This document shows positions 25,540 through 34,152 of a stretch of 48,823 nucleotides of DNA, piece by piece. Both the position numbers and the translations under genes were made by a program. This stretch comes from a bacterium (GTDB lineage: Bacteria; Hydrothermota; Tepidihabitantia; B3-TA06), in the NCBI GenBank assembly GCA_012517375.1, contig JAAYVC010000012.1, positions 1 through 48,823 on the forward strand. Direction: 5' to 3'. Each line of letters starts with the position of its first letter. The first letter of the stretch is position 1. Below the pieces are notes generated by a model, which saw only the letters and a list, made by a program, of their open reading frames with translations, ran no database searches and had not been told where the DNA came from.

Positions 25540-26427
25540 TCAGAACTTAACGGTAACCCCTCCCACAGGCATGAAGCGGAACTGCTCCCACGGAACAACC
25601 TTGCCCTCCTTGGAATCCCACTGGTAATCTACGACGTTAGACTGGTTCAAAACGTTCTGCAGGTTGACGAATCCGGTTATTGCAATCCCGCTCCTGGTGT
25701 AGCTCGTGTGCGAGAGCTGGAAGTCAAGGCGCGAGTAAAAAGGCAGACGGTCGCTGTTGCGCTCCGCGACCCTGTCAGCGTACCACAGGCTGTCCAGAGG
25801 GTTGAAGTAGGCGTTTGCCGTATCGAAAGGGGTATACGGTCTGCCGGAGGAGAAGCGATATTTAACGCTCGCCTCAAAGTTTTTTAAAAACTTCACGCCC
25901 GTTATGAGGGTCACTATGTGCCTCGTGTCCCAGTCTGCAGCATACGTACCGTCAGAGGGATTGGTTCTTTCCGAAAAGCAGAGCGAGTAAGCGGCCTGGC
26001 CGTAGAAGTGCCTGCCCATCTTCTTCTGCACGAAGAGCTCGACGCCTTGAGCCTTGCCGTACTCGAGGTTAGTATACTGGGAGTCGGCGGTGTCGTAATA
26101 GAGAAGATTGTCAAGGTGTTTGTAGTAATACTCGAGAGAGAGCTTGAGATCGTCCCTTATCAGCTGCTCAACACCCGCGATTGCGTGCCACGCCCGCTTT
26201 GAAGAGAGGCCTTCGTTGTTTATGTGCACCCTGTAGTCATTGAGCTGGTGATAGACGCCGAAGCTCATGTTGACCGCGGTCTTCGCGAACGGTTTTAGGG
26301 ACAAGCCCGCCCTCGGTTCGGCAAGAATCTCATCCGTAAGCGTGTTGTAAGATACCCGCACTCCGGGCATGAGCTTAAGCCACTGCCACGGCGAGAATGA
26401 GTACTGGAGGTAGGCGCCTGCATTGAG
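25540..26427 (-). pseudogene. C-terminal barrel part of a TonB-dependent receptor, cut off by an in-frame stop
   Basis: This continues the same reading frame as the gene at 26428-27735 after a TGA. It begins LNAGAYLQYSFSPWQWLKLM, shows typical TonB-receptor barrel strands, and ends VGGVTVKF with the C-terminal phenylalanine of outer-membrane barrels. The first internal ATG is at 26370. No frameshift is needed: only the UGA separates the halves. It is either a nonsense mutation or a base error (for example TGG or CGA originally). Confidence 0.85.
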
Positions 26428-27735
26428 TCATGAGCCCTCGGTGGTATCTCTAACCTCTCCGCCGTTAGCGTAATCGCGGGAGTAGTAGGCATAGTCTGCA
26501 TCCGTAAAGCCGGTGAAGACTCCGGTCTGCAGTTCGTGACCCTTGAAAGGCGACATTGAGAGCGCCTCCCTGAGATAAAGGTGCAGTTCATGCGGTCTGA
26601 ACTGGAACGCGAGACTGTCGAGCGCCGTATCCTGAGAGATAAGATCGTTCACGAGGTTGGTTCCTCCGAATGTGAGAACCGAATATCCTACCTCGCCGAG
26701 AAGAGCCCGCCAGTTCAAGCCCGAGATGGTCTGGTACCCATTCCACTTCATGTCCTCGGTGGCGCCGTTGGAGCCGCCCGGCACGCTCATCCTGTCAAGG
26801 GTCTGGATGCCGAACAGCCATATCTTGTTCCCTGGATTAGGCGAGTATGCGCACCTCAAATAGAAATCGTCGAACGAAGGCGTTACGTTACCTATATTGG
26901 ATATGAGATCGACGAGTTCGAGGAACGAGCGTCTGTAGCCTGCAATATAGTTGAATTTCCTGCCCAGAGGTCCCTCCACCATCGCCTCGACTGCCGACAT
27001 GTTCAAATCCACGAGCGCCTCGAACCTCTCTTTGTTGCCGTCCCTTAAGGTTATATTCATGAGCGATGAAATCTTTTCGCCGTTTCTTGCTCCGTATCCG
27101 CCAGGCGAGAACTCCACCTCTTCGACGCCCTCAACGCTCACGATGCTTGCCTGACCGAAACCGCCGCCGATTGCAGGGAAATGAACCGGATAAGGAACGG
27201 GAAGGTTGTCGATTACGGTCAGGTTTTCATCCGGGTCACCGCCGCGCACGATTATGTCAGAGGAGAAGTCGAAGCCGGTTGCGACTCCGGGCAGGGCTGC
27301 GACCGTTCGCGCAACGTTGTATCCCTCCGGGTTAAGCCTTATCTCGTGGTAATTAATTGCGTTGTCGCCGGAGTTGACGGACTCGTCCTTAGCGAAATAA
27401 TCGGGTCTCACCGTCACGCCAGGCATAGCCAAAGGCTCCTGCCTCAAACGAAAATCAAGAAAGACGGTCCTTGACGGAAGCGTCTGAACTCTTGTCACGA
27501 CCTGGGGCTTGTAGCCTATCATCGAAGCTTCAACGGAATACTCAGCGACCGGGACGTCCTTGATAATATAGTACCCCAGTTCGTCTGTTGCGGCTCCGTA
27601 TTCGGTTCCTGCGAGTATCACGTTGACTCCAGGAAGGGGCTTTCCGGAAGCTGCGTCCGTTATCTTCCCTGAAAAACTGCCTTTCGGTATTTCAGCGTCT
27701 GCGGCAAAAATAGTCAGGACAAACAGCAAATGCAT
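26428..27735 (-). CDS. TonB-dependent receptor, N-terminal part (carboxypeptidase-regulatory-like domain and plug)
   Basis: 435 residues are read before the in-frame TGA at 26430-26428. A signal peptide (MHLLFVLTIFAADA) precedes a carboxypeptidase-regulatory-like beta-sandwich (about 18-105, GKITDAASGKPLPGVNVILAG), a plug domain (about 110-235, with INYHEIRLNPEGYNVARTVA and GGDPDENLTVIDNLPV) and the first barrel strands. Intact, the gene would encode about 731 residues and import a substrate across the outer membrane using TonB energy. As read, the barrel is incomplete and would not fold, unless the stop is an error or is read through. Confidence 0.88.
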   Translation of the reverse strand: MHLLFVLTIFAADAEIPKGSFSGKITDAASGKPLPGVNVILAGTEYGAATDELGYYIIKDVPVAEYSVEASMIGYKPQVVTRVQTLPSRTVFLDFRLRQEPLAMPGVTVRPDYFAKDESVNSGDNAINYHEIRLNPEGYNVARTVAALPGVATGFDFSSDIIVRGGDPDENLTVIDNLPVPYPVHFPAIGGGFGQASIVSVEGVEEVEFSPGGYGARNGEKISSLMNITLRDGNKERFEALVDLNMSAVEAMVEGPLGRKFNYIAGYRRSFLELVDLISNIGNVTPSFDDFYLRCAYSPNPGNKIWLFGIQTLDRMSVPGGSNGATEDMKWNGYQTISGLNWRALLGEVGYSVLTFGGTNLVNDLISQDTALDSLAFQFRPHELHLYLREALSMSPFKGHELQTGVFTGFTDADYAYYSRDYANGGEVRDTTEGS

Positions 27736-27779
27736 CTTGTTTCCTCCTTGGTATTCGGGGATAACCCGGTTTATGTGGT

Positions 27780-27807
27780 ATTATATTTTTTTTTGGAATG
27801 GAGTCAA
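27780..27807 (-). promoter_or_regulatory. promoter of the TonB receptor gene
   Basis: Minus strand: TTGACT (27807-27802), 16 bases including nine A, TATAAT (27785-27780). Confidence 0.75.
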
Positions 27808-27883
27808 ATCAAGCGGATATTTATGTTAAATGTTCTGAATATTTTATTAGGTTCTTAAAAAAGATTAGACGAACTAATGCTTC

Positions 27884-27911
27884 TTGACACAACCTTCCAA
27901 TCATCTATAAT
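27884..27911 (+). promoter_or_regulatory. promoter of def-fabD
   Basis: TTGACA (27884-27889), 16 bases, TATAAT (27906-27911), a full consensus. The def ATG is 9 bases further on, so the leader is about 2-3 bases. Confidence 0.85.
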
Positions 27912-27920
27912 CAGCAAGAT

Positions 27921-28406
27921 ATGAGTATTGTTAAATATGGAGAAGCCGTACTCAGAAACAAGACAAAGCCGGTGGTTGATTTTGATGACCGGCTCAGGAA
28001 GACGATAGAACAGATGAAGGCTAAGATGTTTGAAGCCAACGGAGTCGGTCTTGCGGCAACCCAGGTGGGCCTCGATTTAGCCCTTTTCGTTGCAAAGCTT
28101 GGAGAAGAGGTTTATGCTTTCGTCAACCCGGTGATTGTCCCGCTCTCAATGGAAAAGAATAAAGACGAGGAGGGGTGTCTTTCCGTTCCCGGAGTATGGG
28201 TTGAGGTTGAAAGGTTCGAACGCATAAGATTGCGCGCGCAGTATCCTGACGGCAAAGAGGTAGATCTTGAACTTGAAGGTTATCATGCCCGTATCGTTCA
28301 GCACGAGGTTGATCACCTTAACGGCGTGCTTATTATAGACAGGATTCCGCCCAAGAAAAGGCGCGAGATATCTGAACAACTTGACGAAATAGCCAGAAAC
28401 AATTAA
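27921..28406 (+). CDS. def: peptide deformylase
   Basis: The protein has 161 residues. All three deformylase motifs are present: GVGLAATQVG (41-50), EEGCLSVPG with metal ligand C86, and QHEVDHLNG with ligands H128, H132 and catalytic E129. It removes the formyl group from new proteins in the cytoplasm. It lies directly behind a full consensus promoter with almost no leader and no Shine-Dalgarno site. It is followed by fabD after 13 bases. Confidence 0.97.
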   Translation: MSIVKYGEAVLRNKTKPVVDFDDRLRKTIEQMKAKMFEANGVGLAATQVGLDLALFVAKLGEEVYAFVNPVIVPLSMEKNKDEEGCLSVPGVWVEVERFERIRLRAQYPDGKEVDLELEGYHARIVQHEVDHLNGVLIIDRIPPKKRREISEQLDEIARNN

Positions 28407-28419
28407 CAGCGGAGGCTTG

Positions 28420-29322
28420 ATGGCTCGAGCGTTTCTTTTTCCAGGACAGGGTTCGCAGGAAGTGGGAATGGCTAAAAGTTTATTCGACGCTTACCTAGAA
28501 TTGAAAAACCATTTCGAGAATGCAGACTCGGTGAGCGGCCTAGAAGTCCTTAAGGCGATGTTCGAAGGACCAGAGGAGCAGCTCAAACAAACTCAGATAA
28601 CTCAGCCTGCATTGTACGTTCATTCGCTGGCCGTTTTCAAGATGCTCAGAAACAAAGGCATAGAGGCTGATTTCTTTGCAGGCCACAGTCTTGGTGAGTT
28701 TTCGGCGCTCGCTGCAGCCGGCGTCTTTTCCTATGAGGACGGGCTTAAACTCGTCTCCAAGCGCGGAGCGTTAATGTCGGAGGCCAGAGAGGGCGCAATG
28801 GCGGCCATACTCGGGCTTGCGGATGAGGACGTTATCACGCTCTGCAAAGGTATTGACGACGTCTGGCCCGCCAACTTCAACTCCGAAGGACAGGTTGTTA
28901 TATCGGGTTCGCCTGAAGGCATAGCAAAAGCTACGGCTCTTGCCAGGGAAAAAGGCGCAAAAAGAGCGCTACCGCTTGCCGTATCGGGCGCCTTCCATAC
29001 GCCGTTCATGCAGAAGGCTGCCGCAGAGTTCAGGACCTTCATGGAGGGCTTCGAGTTCAAAGCGCCCCAAGGCAAGGTGATTCCTAACGTTACAGGCGAA
29101 CCTACACGTGATCCCCAAGAGATCAGGAAGTTGCTCGGAGAACAGCTTACCTCCCCGGTGCGCTGGACAAAAACGATGCAGACTCTCGCGTCGCTTGATG
29201 TAACCGAGGCATACGAGCTCGGCCCGGGCAAGGTTCTTTGCGGACTCGCGAAGCGCGGGATTGCAGGAGCCGCCTGCAGCTCTATAGGCACCGCTCAAGA
29301 GATAGATTCCTTGAATCTCTGA
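28420..29322 (+). CDS. fabD: malonyl-CoA:acyl-carrier-protein transacylase
   Basis: The protein has 300 residues from the ATG at 28420 (GGAGG at 28411-28415; a TTG three bases earlier is too close). The motif GQGSQ (9-13) and the nucleophile S90 in GHSLGEF mark the acyltransferase fold, with a later GAFHTPFM holding the catalytic histidine. It loads malonyl groups on acyl carrier protein for fatty-acid synthesis. The other fab genes are not in the window. Its stop overlaps the start of the small zinc-ribbon gene. Confidence 0.96.
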   Translation: MARAFLFPGQGSQEVGMAKSLFDAYLELKNHFENADSVSGLEVLKAMFEGPEEQLKQTQITQPALYVHSLAVFKMLRNKGIEADFFAGHSLGEFSALAAAGVFSYEDGLKLVSKRGALMSEAREGAMAAILGLADEDVITLCKGIDDVWPANFNSEGQVVISGSPEGIAKATALAREKGAKRALPLAVSGAFHTPFMQKAAAEFRTFMEGFEFKAPQGKVIPNVTGEPTRDPQEIRKLLGEQLTSPVRWTKTMQTLASLDVTEAYELGPGKVLCGLAKRGIAGAACSSIGTAQEIDSLNL

Positions 29323-29480
29323 TGCTCTGCCCCCGCTGCAAGGTAGGGATGAGGGAGGAGCGCCGTTCGTTCCACAAGAAGCGCAAGTGGATATGCCCCA
29401 AATGCGGAAGAACCAGGATGCAGGCTGTGGGTACAAAGGGAAGCGGAAGTTTCAGAGATAGACGGAAGGCTGTCGACTAA
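29322..29480 (+). CDS. small zinc-ribbon protein
   Basis: The protein has 52 residues, and its start overlaps the fabD stop (TGATG). Two CxxC pairs, CPRC (near 3-6) and CPKC (near 26-29), form a zinc ribbon in a very basic protein (RRSFHKKRKW). The function is unknown; a nucleic-acid or ribosome contact is plausible from charge. A longer frame from 29238 lies inside fabD and is rejected. Confidence 0.6.
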   Translation: MLCPRCKVGMREERRSFHKKRKWICPKCGRTRMQAVGTKGSGSFRDRRKAVD

Positions 29481-29514
29481 AGGCTATTCCTGAGCATAGA
29501 TAGAGACGAATTAG

Positions 29515-29546
29515 AAAGGCAGCCTCTAGCTGCTTTTCAATTTTTT
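29515..29546 (+). terminator. possible intrinsic terminator after def-fabD
   Basis: The stem GCAGC/GCTGC extended by A-T and G-T pairs (29517-29535) is followed by TTTTCAATTTTTT. It lies about 35 bases after the last stop of the operon. Confidence 0.55.
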
Positions 29547-29722
29547 CTATTCTGCATCAGGTCAGGGTAGAACCCCAAGGGAGTGCGAATATCCGCAGAC
29601 CGAACGTAGGAACAAACCTTTAGAGGTGGACGACTTGGTTCCCGGGAAAAGCACAAAGCGCTATTTTGGTGCAAAGAGGGAGCCCCTTATAATCACGCAC
29701 TCATATTCAAGGAATTGGATGG

Positions 29723-29764
29723 GGGGTTCCCCGCGAAATTACAGAGCAGAGTAATTTCGCGGGG
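29723..29764 (+). repeat. GGGGT-type palindrome, 42-bp variant
   Basis: A GGGGTT tag, then a perfect 14-bp stem (CCCCGCGAAATTAC / GTAATTTCGCGGGG) with an 8-base loop instead of 3. It lies right after the mglA stop and may double as its terminator. The rest of the gap 29547-29722 shows nothing recognisable. Confidence 0.75.
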
Positions 29765-29766
29765 TT

Positions 29767-30342
29767 CTAAAATTTCCGTATCACCATCTTGGCGATTTCC
29801 TTGAGGGTCTCGAATACGCCGATGCCCTGCGTCGCCACCGCTTCGAAGTACGGCACCTTCTCGGAATTCAGGAACTCCTCCATCTCGGGGACGGTCATAA
29901 TGTTCGGAAGGTCGCGCTTGTTGTACTGCATCACATAGGGGCTGTCCGAAAGCTTGAGATTGAAGGACGCGAGGTTTTCCTTGAGGTTCTGCAGGCTTTC
30001 GATATTGTCTTCCTTGCGCTCACGCTGGGAATCCGCAACGAATATGATACCGTCTGCGCCTCGCAGTATTATGCGTCTGGATGCGTTGTAGAAGACCTGA
30101 CCGGGAACGGTATACAGATGAAACCGCGTCTGGAACCCGCGCACGCTTCCGAGGTCTACAGGGAGAAAGTCGAAGAAGAGGGTGCGGTCCATCTCGGTAG
30201 CAAGCGTAATCATCTTGCCCTTTGTGCTCTGGTCTAGCTTGCTGTATATCCAGCGCAGGTTTGATGTCTTGCCGCCGAGGCCGGGCCCGTAGTATACTAT
30301 CTTGACGTTGATCTCTTTGGTTGCGTAGTTTATCAGTGCCAT
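29767..30342 (-). CDS. mglA: MglA-like small Ras-family GTPase
   Basis: The protein has 191 residues. The P-loop GPGLGGKTS (19-27), the switch II region TVPGQ (78-82, in the place of DTAGQ as usual for MglA) and the guanine motif NKRD (141-144) are intact. MglA proteins set cell polarity and gliding or type IV pilus motility in Myxococcus and have unknown jobs elsewhere. They work with roadblock partners such as the protein encoded just upstream. It is the last gene of the run that starts with the porG gene. Confidence 0.92.
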   Translation of the reverse strand: MALINYATKEINVKIVYYGPGLGGKTSNLRWIYSKLDQSTKGKMITLATEMDRTLFFDFLPVDLGSVRGFQTRFHLYTVPGQVFYNASRRIILRGADGIIFVADSQRERKEDNIESLQNLKENLASFNLKLSDSPYVMQYNKRDLPNIMTVPEMEEFLNSEKVPYFEAVATQGIGVFETLKEIAKMVIRKF

Positions 30343-30348
30343 TTTGAA

Positions 30349-30840
30349 TCAGCCGAAAAGTCTGTCAAGTTCGTCTTCGATGTCCTTCGAAATGTCCTCG
30401 ATGCTTGCATCTTCAGGTCCGCTCGTCTGCTGACCGCCAAATATCTCTTCAAGGATCTTCGAAAGCGTTTCGGATGCGTGTTTCACTCTCACCCGGACAA
30501 GACCGAGTGTGGTCCGCTGGTCGAAAATCACGGCAACGATGATGTTGCGCGCTATGACCTGAAAGTAGAGATGATCGCGTTCACCCTGGTGGTAGAGCGT
30601 TCGGAACTGAGCCTCTCCTATAATCTCCGCAAGCTGCGAAGTGGCTGCAAAATCGGCTGCGGCTAGCGTTGCGAACGCCTCAAGGTCAATCTTATCCGTT
30701 TCACCCGCGTTCGTTATCAAGTTCCCGTCGCGGTCAACCAGCATCACTGCCTTAGCGTCAGACTGCTGCAGAAGCTTCTCTATGTTTTCCTTTATCGACT
30801 GGAAACCCGATTCGAACAGCTTGATGCGATCTATCAACAT
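30349..30840 (-). CDS. roadblock/LC7 domain protein (MglB-like)
   Basis: From the ATG at 30840 the protein has 163 residues; a GTG at 30882 would overlap porB. The roadblock fold is clear: AKAVMLVDRDGNLITNAGETDKIDLEAFATLAAADFAATSQLA in segments, then the strand HLYFQVIARNIIVAVIFD and a helix ending RVRVKHA. The C-terminal 45 residues are acidic. Such proteins dimerise and act as GTPase-activating partners of MglA, which is encoded 6 bases downstream. It follows porB by 2 bases. Confidence 0.88.
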   Translation of the reverse strand: MLIDRIKLFESGFQSIKENIEKLLQQSDAKAVMLVDRDGNLITNAGETDKIDLEAFATLAAADFAATSQLAEIIGEAQFRTLYHQGERDHLYFQVIARNIIVAVIFDQRTTLGLVRVRVKHASETLSKILEEIFGGQQTSGPEDASIEDISKDIEDELDRLFG

Positions 30841-30842
30841 GA

Positions 30843-31772
30843 CTATCCGCTCGCTTGTTCCCTGCGGAGGAGTCTCTCCCACTGCTCCTGAACCTGAGCC
30901 TTGAACTGTTCTATAAGGCGCTCGTTACCAGGCTTAAAGAGGTGGCTGAAACGTCCCTGAGGTTTAAGAAAATCCTCAAGAGGTTTCGGCTCTCGAGGCT
31001 TCATGTTTATCTTGTATTTCCCGGCTTCCCATTCGTAAAGGGGCCAGAAAAGGGTGTCCACTGCAAGTTTCGAAATATTCATCGTCTGGTCGGTAGGATA
31101 TCCCCATCCGGGAACGCAAGGAGAAAGAACGTTGATGAACGAGGGGCCATCAGCCGCAAGAGCCTTCTCGACTTTCTTTATAAGATCCATGTAGTAGCCG
31201 GGCGTCGCTTGCGCTGCGTATGCGGGCTCGTGCGCGATGACGATCTCGGTGAGATTCTTGCGTACCTGTTTCTTGCCGGGAACCTTGGAGCCTACAGGCG
31301 AGGTGGTTGTGTTGGCGCAGAACGGGGTCGCCGAAGAACGCTGATAGCCGGTGTTCATGTACGCGCCGTTGTCGTAGCAGACGTAGAGCATCTTGTGTCC
31401 GCGTTCGAGCGCGCCCGAGAGCGCCTGAATGCCTATGTCGTACGTGCCGCCGTCGCCGCCGAAAGCGATGAAGCGGATATCCTTGCTTATCTTGCCCTTG
31501 CGCTTGAGAACGTTGTAAGCTGCTTCGATTCCTGAAACGGTCGCGGCTGAGTTCTCGAAGGCGTCGTGAACGAGATTTATATTCCAGGCGGTATACGGGA
31601 ATATGGTCGTGACCACTTCCATGCATCCTGTCGCGATGCCGGCAACCACAGGCTTGTCAGAAGCGGCAAGAAGTATCTGCCTCAGCGTAGCCGACGCTCC
31701 ACAGCCTGCGCATGCCCTGTGTCCGCCGACAAGTCCTTCACTGCGCGCTGCAAGATCCTTAAGTGTAGCCAT
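30843..31772 (-). CDS. porB: pyruvate/2-oxoacid:ferredoxin oxidoreductase, beta subunit
   Basis: The protein has 309 residues. It is the thiamine-diphosphate subunit: GDGGTYDIG (near 105-113) binds the cofactor and magnesium. Cluster-ligand cysteines are in HRACAGCGA near the start and further in the chain. It carries out reversible oxidative decarboxylation of pyruvate (or a related 2-oxoacid) to acetyl-CoA with ferredoxin. Its ATG overlaps the porA stop by one base, and it is last of the four subunits in order G-D-A-B. Confidence 0.95.
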   Translation of the reverse strand: MATLKDLAARSEGLVGGHRACAGCGASATLRQILLAASDKPVVAGIATGCMEVVTTIFPYTAWNINLVHDAFENSAATVSGIEAAYNVLKRKGKISKDIRFIAFGGDGGTYDIGIQALSGALERGHKMLYVCYDNGAYMNTGYQRSSATPFCANTTTSPVGSKVPGKKQVRKNLTEIVIAHEPAYAAQATPGYYMDLIKKVEKALAADGPSFINVLSPCVPGWGYPTDQTMNISKLAVDTLFWPLYEWEAGKYKINMKPREPKPLEDFLKPQGRFSHLFKPGNERLIEQFKAQVQEQWERLLRREQASG

Positions 31773-32950
31773 TACGCCTCCCCTCTTACGCCGAGGTATT
31801 GAATCATCTTCTCGACCTTTCCATTTTTTGCGACTTTCTCGATTTCATCGTAAACATGAACTATATCTGATATCTCTATGTTCCTGCCGCCGAGTCCGTA
31901 GACGTAATCGGTCATCAACGGTTTTTTCGGCATGTCGTAGAGCGCCGCACGCGTCTCCACGAATACAGGGCCGCCAAAGTCGGCCATTGTGTCGGAGCGG
32001 TCCATCACAGCAACGGCTTTGAACTTACCGAGCGCCTTCTTGAGCGCCTCGACTGGCAGCGGACGCCACATGCGCATCCGAACCAGCCCGACCTTGCGGC
32101 CTTTCTCGCGAAGGTCGTCGACCACTTCCTTGGCGGTATCGGCTGTCGAACCAGCCGTGAAGATAGCCACATCGGCGTCGTCAGTCCGGTATTCCTCAAC
32201 CGTCGGGTAGTAACGGCCCGAAATCTTTTCGTAGTCGCGCGCCACTTTTTCGTAAGCTTCAAGAACCTTGCTCATTGCATCGAGCTGGCCGCGCTTGTGC
32301 TCGAAGTAGTAATCCTGCAAATCCAAAGGACCGAATGTCATGGGATGATCGGTATCCAGAGCCCGAAGCTTGGGTTTGAATTCGCCGATGAATTTCTGAA
32401 CATCCGCATCATCAAGAACCTCAAGCCTCTCCATTGCGTGAGAGATGATGAACGCATCGGTGGAGGCTATTGCCGGAACACTCGTCATCTCCGCGAGTCT
32501 GAGAGCGATTATGATGGAGTCGTAGGCTTCCTGAGAGTTGGCGCAGTAAAGCTGAATCCAGCCCGCCTCGCGCGAACCCATGGTGTCCGAGTGATCGCAG
32601 TGAATGTTGATTGGCGCGGAGAGAGTGCGGTTTACAAGGGCGATTACGATAGGAAGCCTGTTGCCTGCGACGATGTAGAGGATCTCATGCATGAGCGCCA
32701 GCCCCTGGGAGGAGGTAGAAGTCATAACCCTTGCTCCGGCTACTGAGGCGCCGAAGCATGCCGAAAGCGCGGAGTGCTCGCTTTCGACGGCGACGAACTC
32801 GGTATCTACCTCTCCGTCCGCCACATAGTTCGAGAATATCTGCACAATCTCAGTTGCAGGCGTAATTGGATAGGCGGCTACAACATCGGGATTTATCTGC
32901 TTCATGGCGTAAGCCATCGCCTCATTTCCTGTCTTGGCAAGAGTCTTCAT
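31772..32950 (-). CDS. porA: pyruvate/2-oxoacid:ferredoxin oxidoreductase, alpha subunit
   Basis: The protein has 392 residues from the ATG at 32950, which follows GGGAGGAG; a longer frame to 33007 runs inside porD. The N-terminal pyrimidine-binding domain has AYPITPATEIVQ and EHSALSACFGASVAGARVMTSTSSQGLALMHE in segments. The C-terminal half is the transketolase-C-like domain (GRKVGLVRMRMWRPLPVEAL). It overlaps porD by 4 bases (ATGA). Confidence 0.95.
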   Translation of the reverse strand: MKTLAKTGNEAMAYAMKQINPDVVAAYPITPATEIVQIFSNYVADGEVDTEFVAVESEHSALSACFGASVAGARVMTSTSSQGLALMHEILYIVAGNRLPIVIALVNRTLSAPINIHCDHSDTMGSREAGWIQLYCANSQEAYDSIIIALRLAEMTSVPAIASTDAFIISHAMERLEVLDDADVQKFIGEFKPKLRALDTDHPMTFGPLDLQDYYFEHKRGQLDAMSKVLEAYEKVARDYEKISGRYYPTVEEYRTDDADVAIFTAGSTADTAKEVVDDLREKGRKVGLVRMRMWRPLPVEALKKALGKFKAVAVMDRSDTMADFGGPVFVETRAALYDMPKKPLMTDYVYGLGGRNIEISDIVHVYDEIEKVAKNGKVEKMIQYLGVRGEA

Positions 32951-33249
32951 TTCTCCTCCCTTACCATTTCTATGGCCGAAGCCTTTGGAGGGCAGACCCA
33001 CGCGCATATGCCGCAGCCCTTGCAGTAGTCATAGTTCATTCCCTTCATCTTGCCGTCCTCGACTACAATGGCTGTGTCCGGACAGTTTATCCAGCAGGCA
33101 AGACACTGAATGCATTTTTCTTCGGACCATAAAGGCCTCATGCTGCGCCAGTCACCTGTCTTGAAATGAAGAGATGTAGCGGGTTCATCTATTAAACACC
33201 CTTCCGGCAATTCCTTCCAGTTCATCTGCTTATCAAACTTCATGCTCAT
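32947..33249 (-). CDS. porD: pyruvate/2-oxoacid:ferredoxin oxidoreductase, delta subunit (2x[4Fe-4S])
   Basis: The protein has 100 residues. Two cluster motifs are complete: CIQCLACWINCP and CKGCGICAWVCP. It is the separate ferredoxin-like subunit that carries electrons from the thiamine site to external ferredoxin. It overlaps porG by 4 bases at its start and porA by 4 at its end. Confidence 0.95.
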   Translation of the reverse strand: MSMKFDKQMNWKELPEGCLIDEPATSLHFKTGDWRSMRPLWSEEKCIQCLACWINCPDTAIVVEDGKMKGMNYDYCKGCGICAWVCPPKASAIEMVREEK

Positions 33250-33824
33250 GCTATCTCCACTTCATCATAGGCGCGTTTGATTGCATTGACGTTTCCTTCC
33301 ACCAGTTCTTTGCGGCCGCGGAACTTTTCGGACATTTTTGCCTTTATTGATTCAAGCATCGAGTTCCATTCTAGAGCGCCCGTTACCTTTACCATTGCAC
33401 CCAGCATAACCGTGTTGGGAACATTTTTTTTGAGTATCTCTACAGCAATCTTTGTGGCATCAACTGTCGCGATCTTGATACCTTGCACCTTTATTTTCTC
33501 GCGCATCTTGGAAGCGCTTTCCTGCGTATTAATAATGAGTGCGCCGCCCGATGCAAGCCCTTCCGTTACGTTTACGGAATCAAGCAGGCTCGCATCAAGC
33601 ACCACAACAACATCAGGATTCGTAACTTGAGTGTGTATGCGTATGGGTCCGTCTGAAAGACGATTGAAAGCCTTTACCGGCGCGCCGGTACGTTCCGGAC
33701 CATATTCGGGAAAAGCCTGTATATATTTACCCGTCTCCATTGCTGCCTCGCCGAAGAGAAGGGCAGCAGTTTTAGCGCCCTGACCTCCGCGGCCGTGCCA
33801 GCGAACTTCGAAATATTTTTGCAT
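33246..33824 (-). CDS. porG: pyruvate/2-oxoacid:ferredoxin oxidoreductase, gamma subunit
   Basis: The protein has 192 residues. The gamma-subunit signature is RWHGRGGQGAKTAALLFGEA (about 8-27), then the ProERTGAPV-like FPEYGPERTGAPVKAF. It completes the enzyme core. It is the first gene of the run porG-porD-porA-porB-roadblock-mglA (33824 to 29767), in which starts and stops overlap or nearly touch. GGAGG lies just before the ATG. Confidence 0.95.
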   Translation of the reverse strand: MQKYFEVRWHGRGGQGAKTAALLFGEAAMETGKYIQAFPEYGPERTGAPVKAFNRLSDGPIRIHTQVTNPDVVVVLDASLLDSVNVTEGLASGGALIINTQESASKMREKIKVQGIKIATVDATKIAVEILKKNVPNTVMLGAMVKVTGALEWNSMLESIKAKMSEKFRGRKELVEGNVNAIKRAYDEVEIA

Positions 33825-33843
33825 TTAGCCTCCGAAATAATCG

Positions 33844-33872
33844 ATTTTACGCCATACTGCGGACATTGTCAA
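33844..33872 (-). promoter_or_regulatory. promoter of the por-mglA operon
   Basis: Minus strand: TTGACA (33872-33867), 17 bases, TAAAAT (33849-33844). Confidence 0.7.
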
Positions 33873-34093
33873 CACATTAAACACAAAGCCTTTTTTTGTC
33901 ACGATTGCCCAGTAATGGTTGATAAAACAAAAAAACAGGCGATTAAACTCATAACTTAAGGACCTGGAAACCCAGGATGCCAGGAGATGATTCAGTAGTC
34001 CTAAGTAGTCCAGGATGCGATATCTTATTTGTTATTAACGACTGGATAGTCGTACACAACATCTAAAGATGGTGCGGTTTCGAAGTCATTATC

Positions 34094-34121
34094 TTGACAT
34101 GGACAAAACTGCGCTTAGGAT
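34094..34121 (+). promoter_or_regulatory. promoter of the second roadblock gene
   Basis: TTGACA (34094-34099), 16 bases, TAGGAT (34116-34121); the gene's AAAGGAGA ribosome site follows about 20 bases later. Confidence 0.7.
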
Positions 34122-34152
34122 TAGAGCTTAAATCAAAAAAAGGAGATTCCTG

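Larger units (their letters stand above)
33825..34152. other. divergent promoter region between porG and a roadblock gene
   Basis: It holds the two outward promoters listed separately and, between them, no gene. A small hairpin (CCTGG-AAAC-CCAGG, about 33962-33975) and a short direct repeat (GTAGTCC, near 33994-34011) are all that stands out. Confidence 0.5.

Noticed and set aside
26428-26430. Selenocysteine at the UGA of the TonB receptor
   Set aside because: The position is a barrel loop without a redox motif, and no SECIS-like hairpin follows; a nonsense or sequence error is simpler.
33825-34152. tRNA or riboswitch in the porG upstream gap
   Set aside because: No cloverleaf or known aptamer pattern was seen; only two outward promoters.
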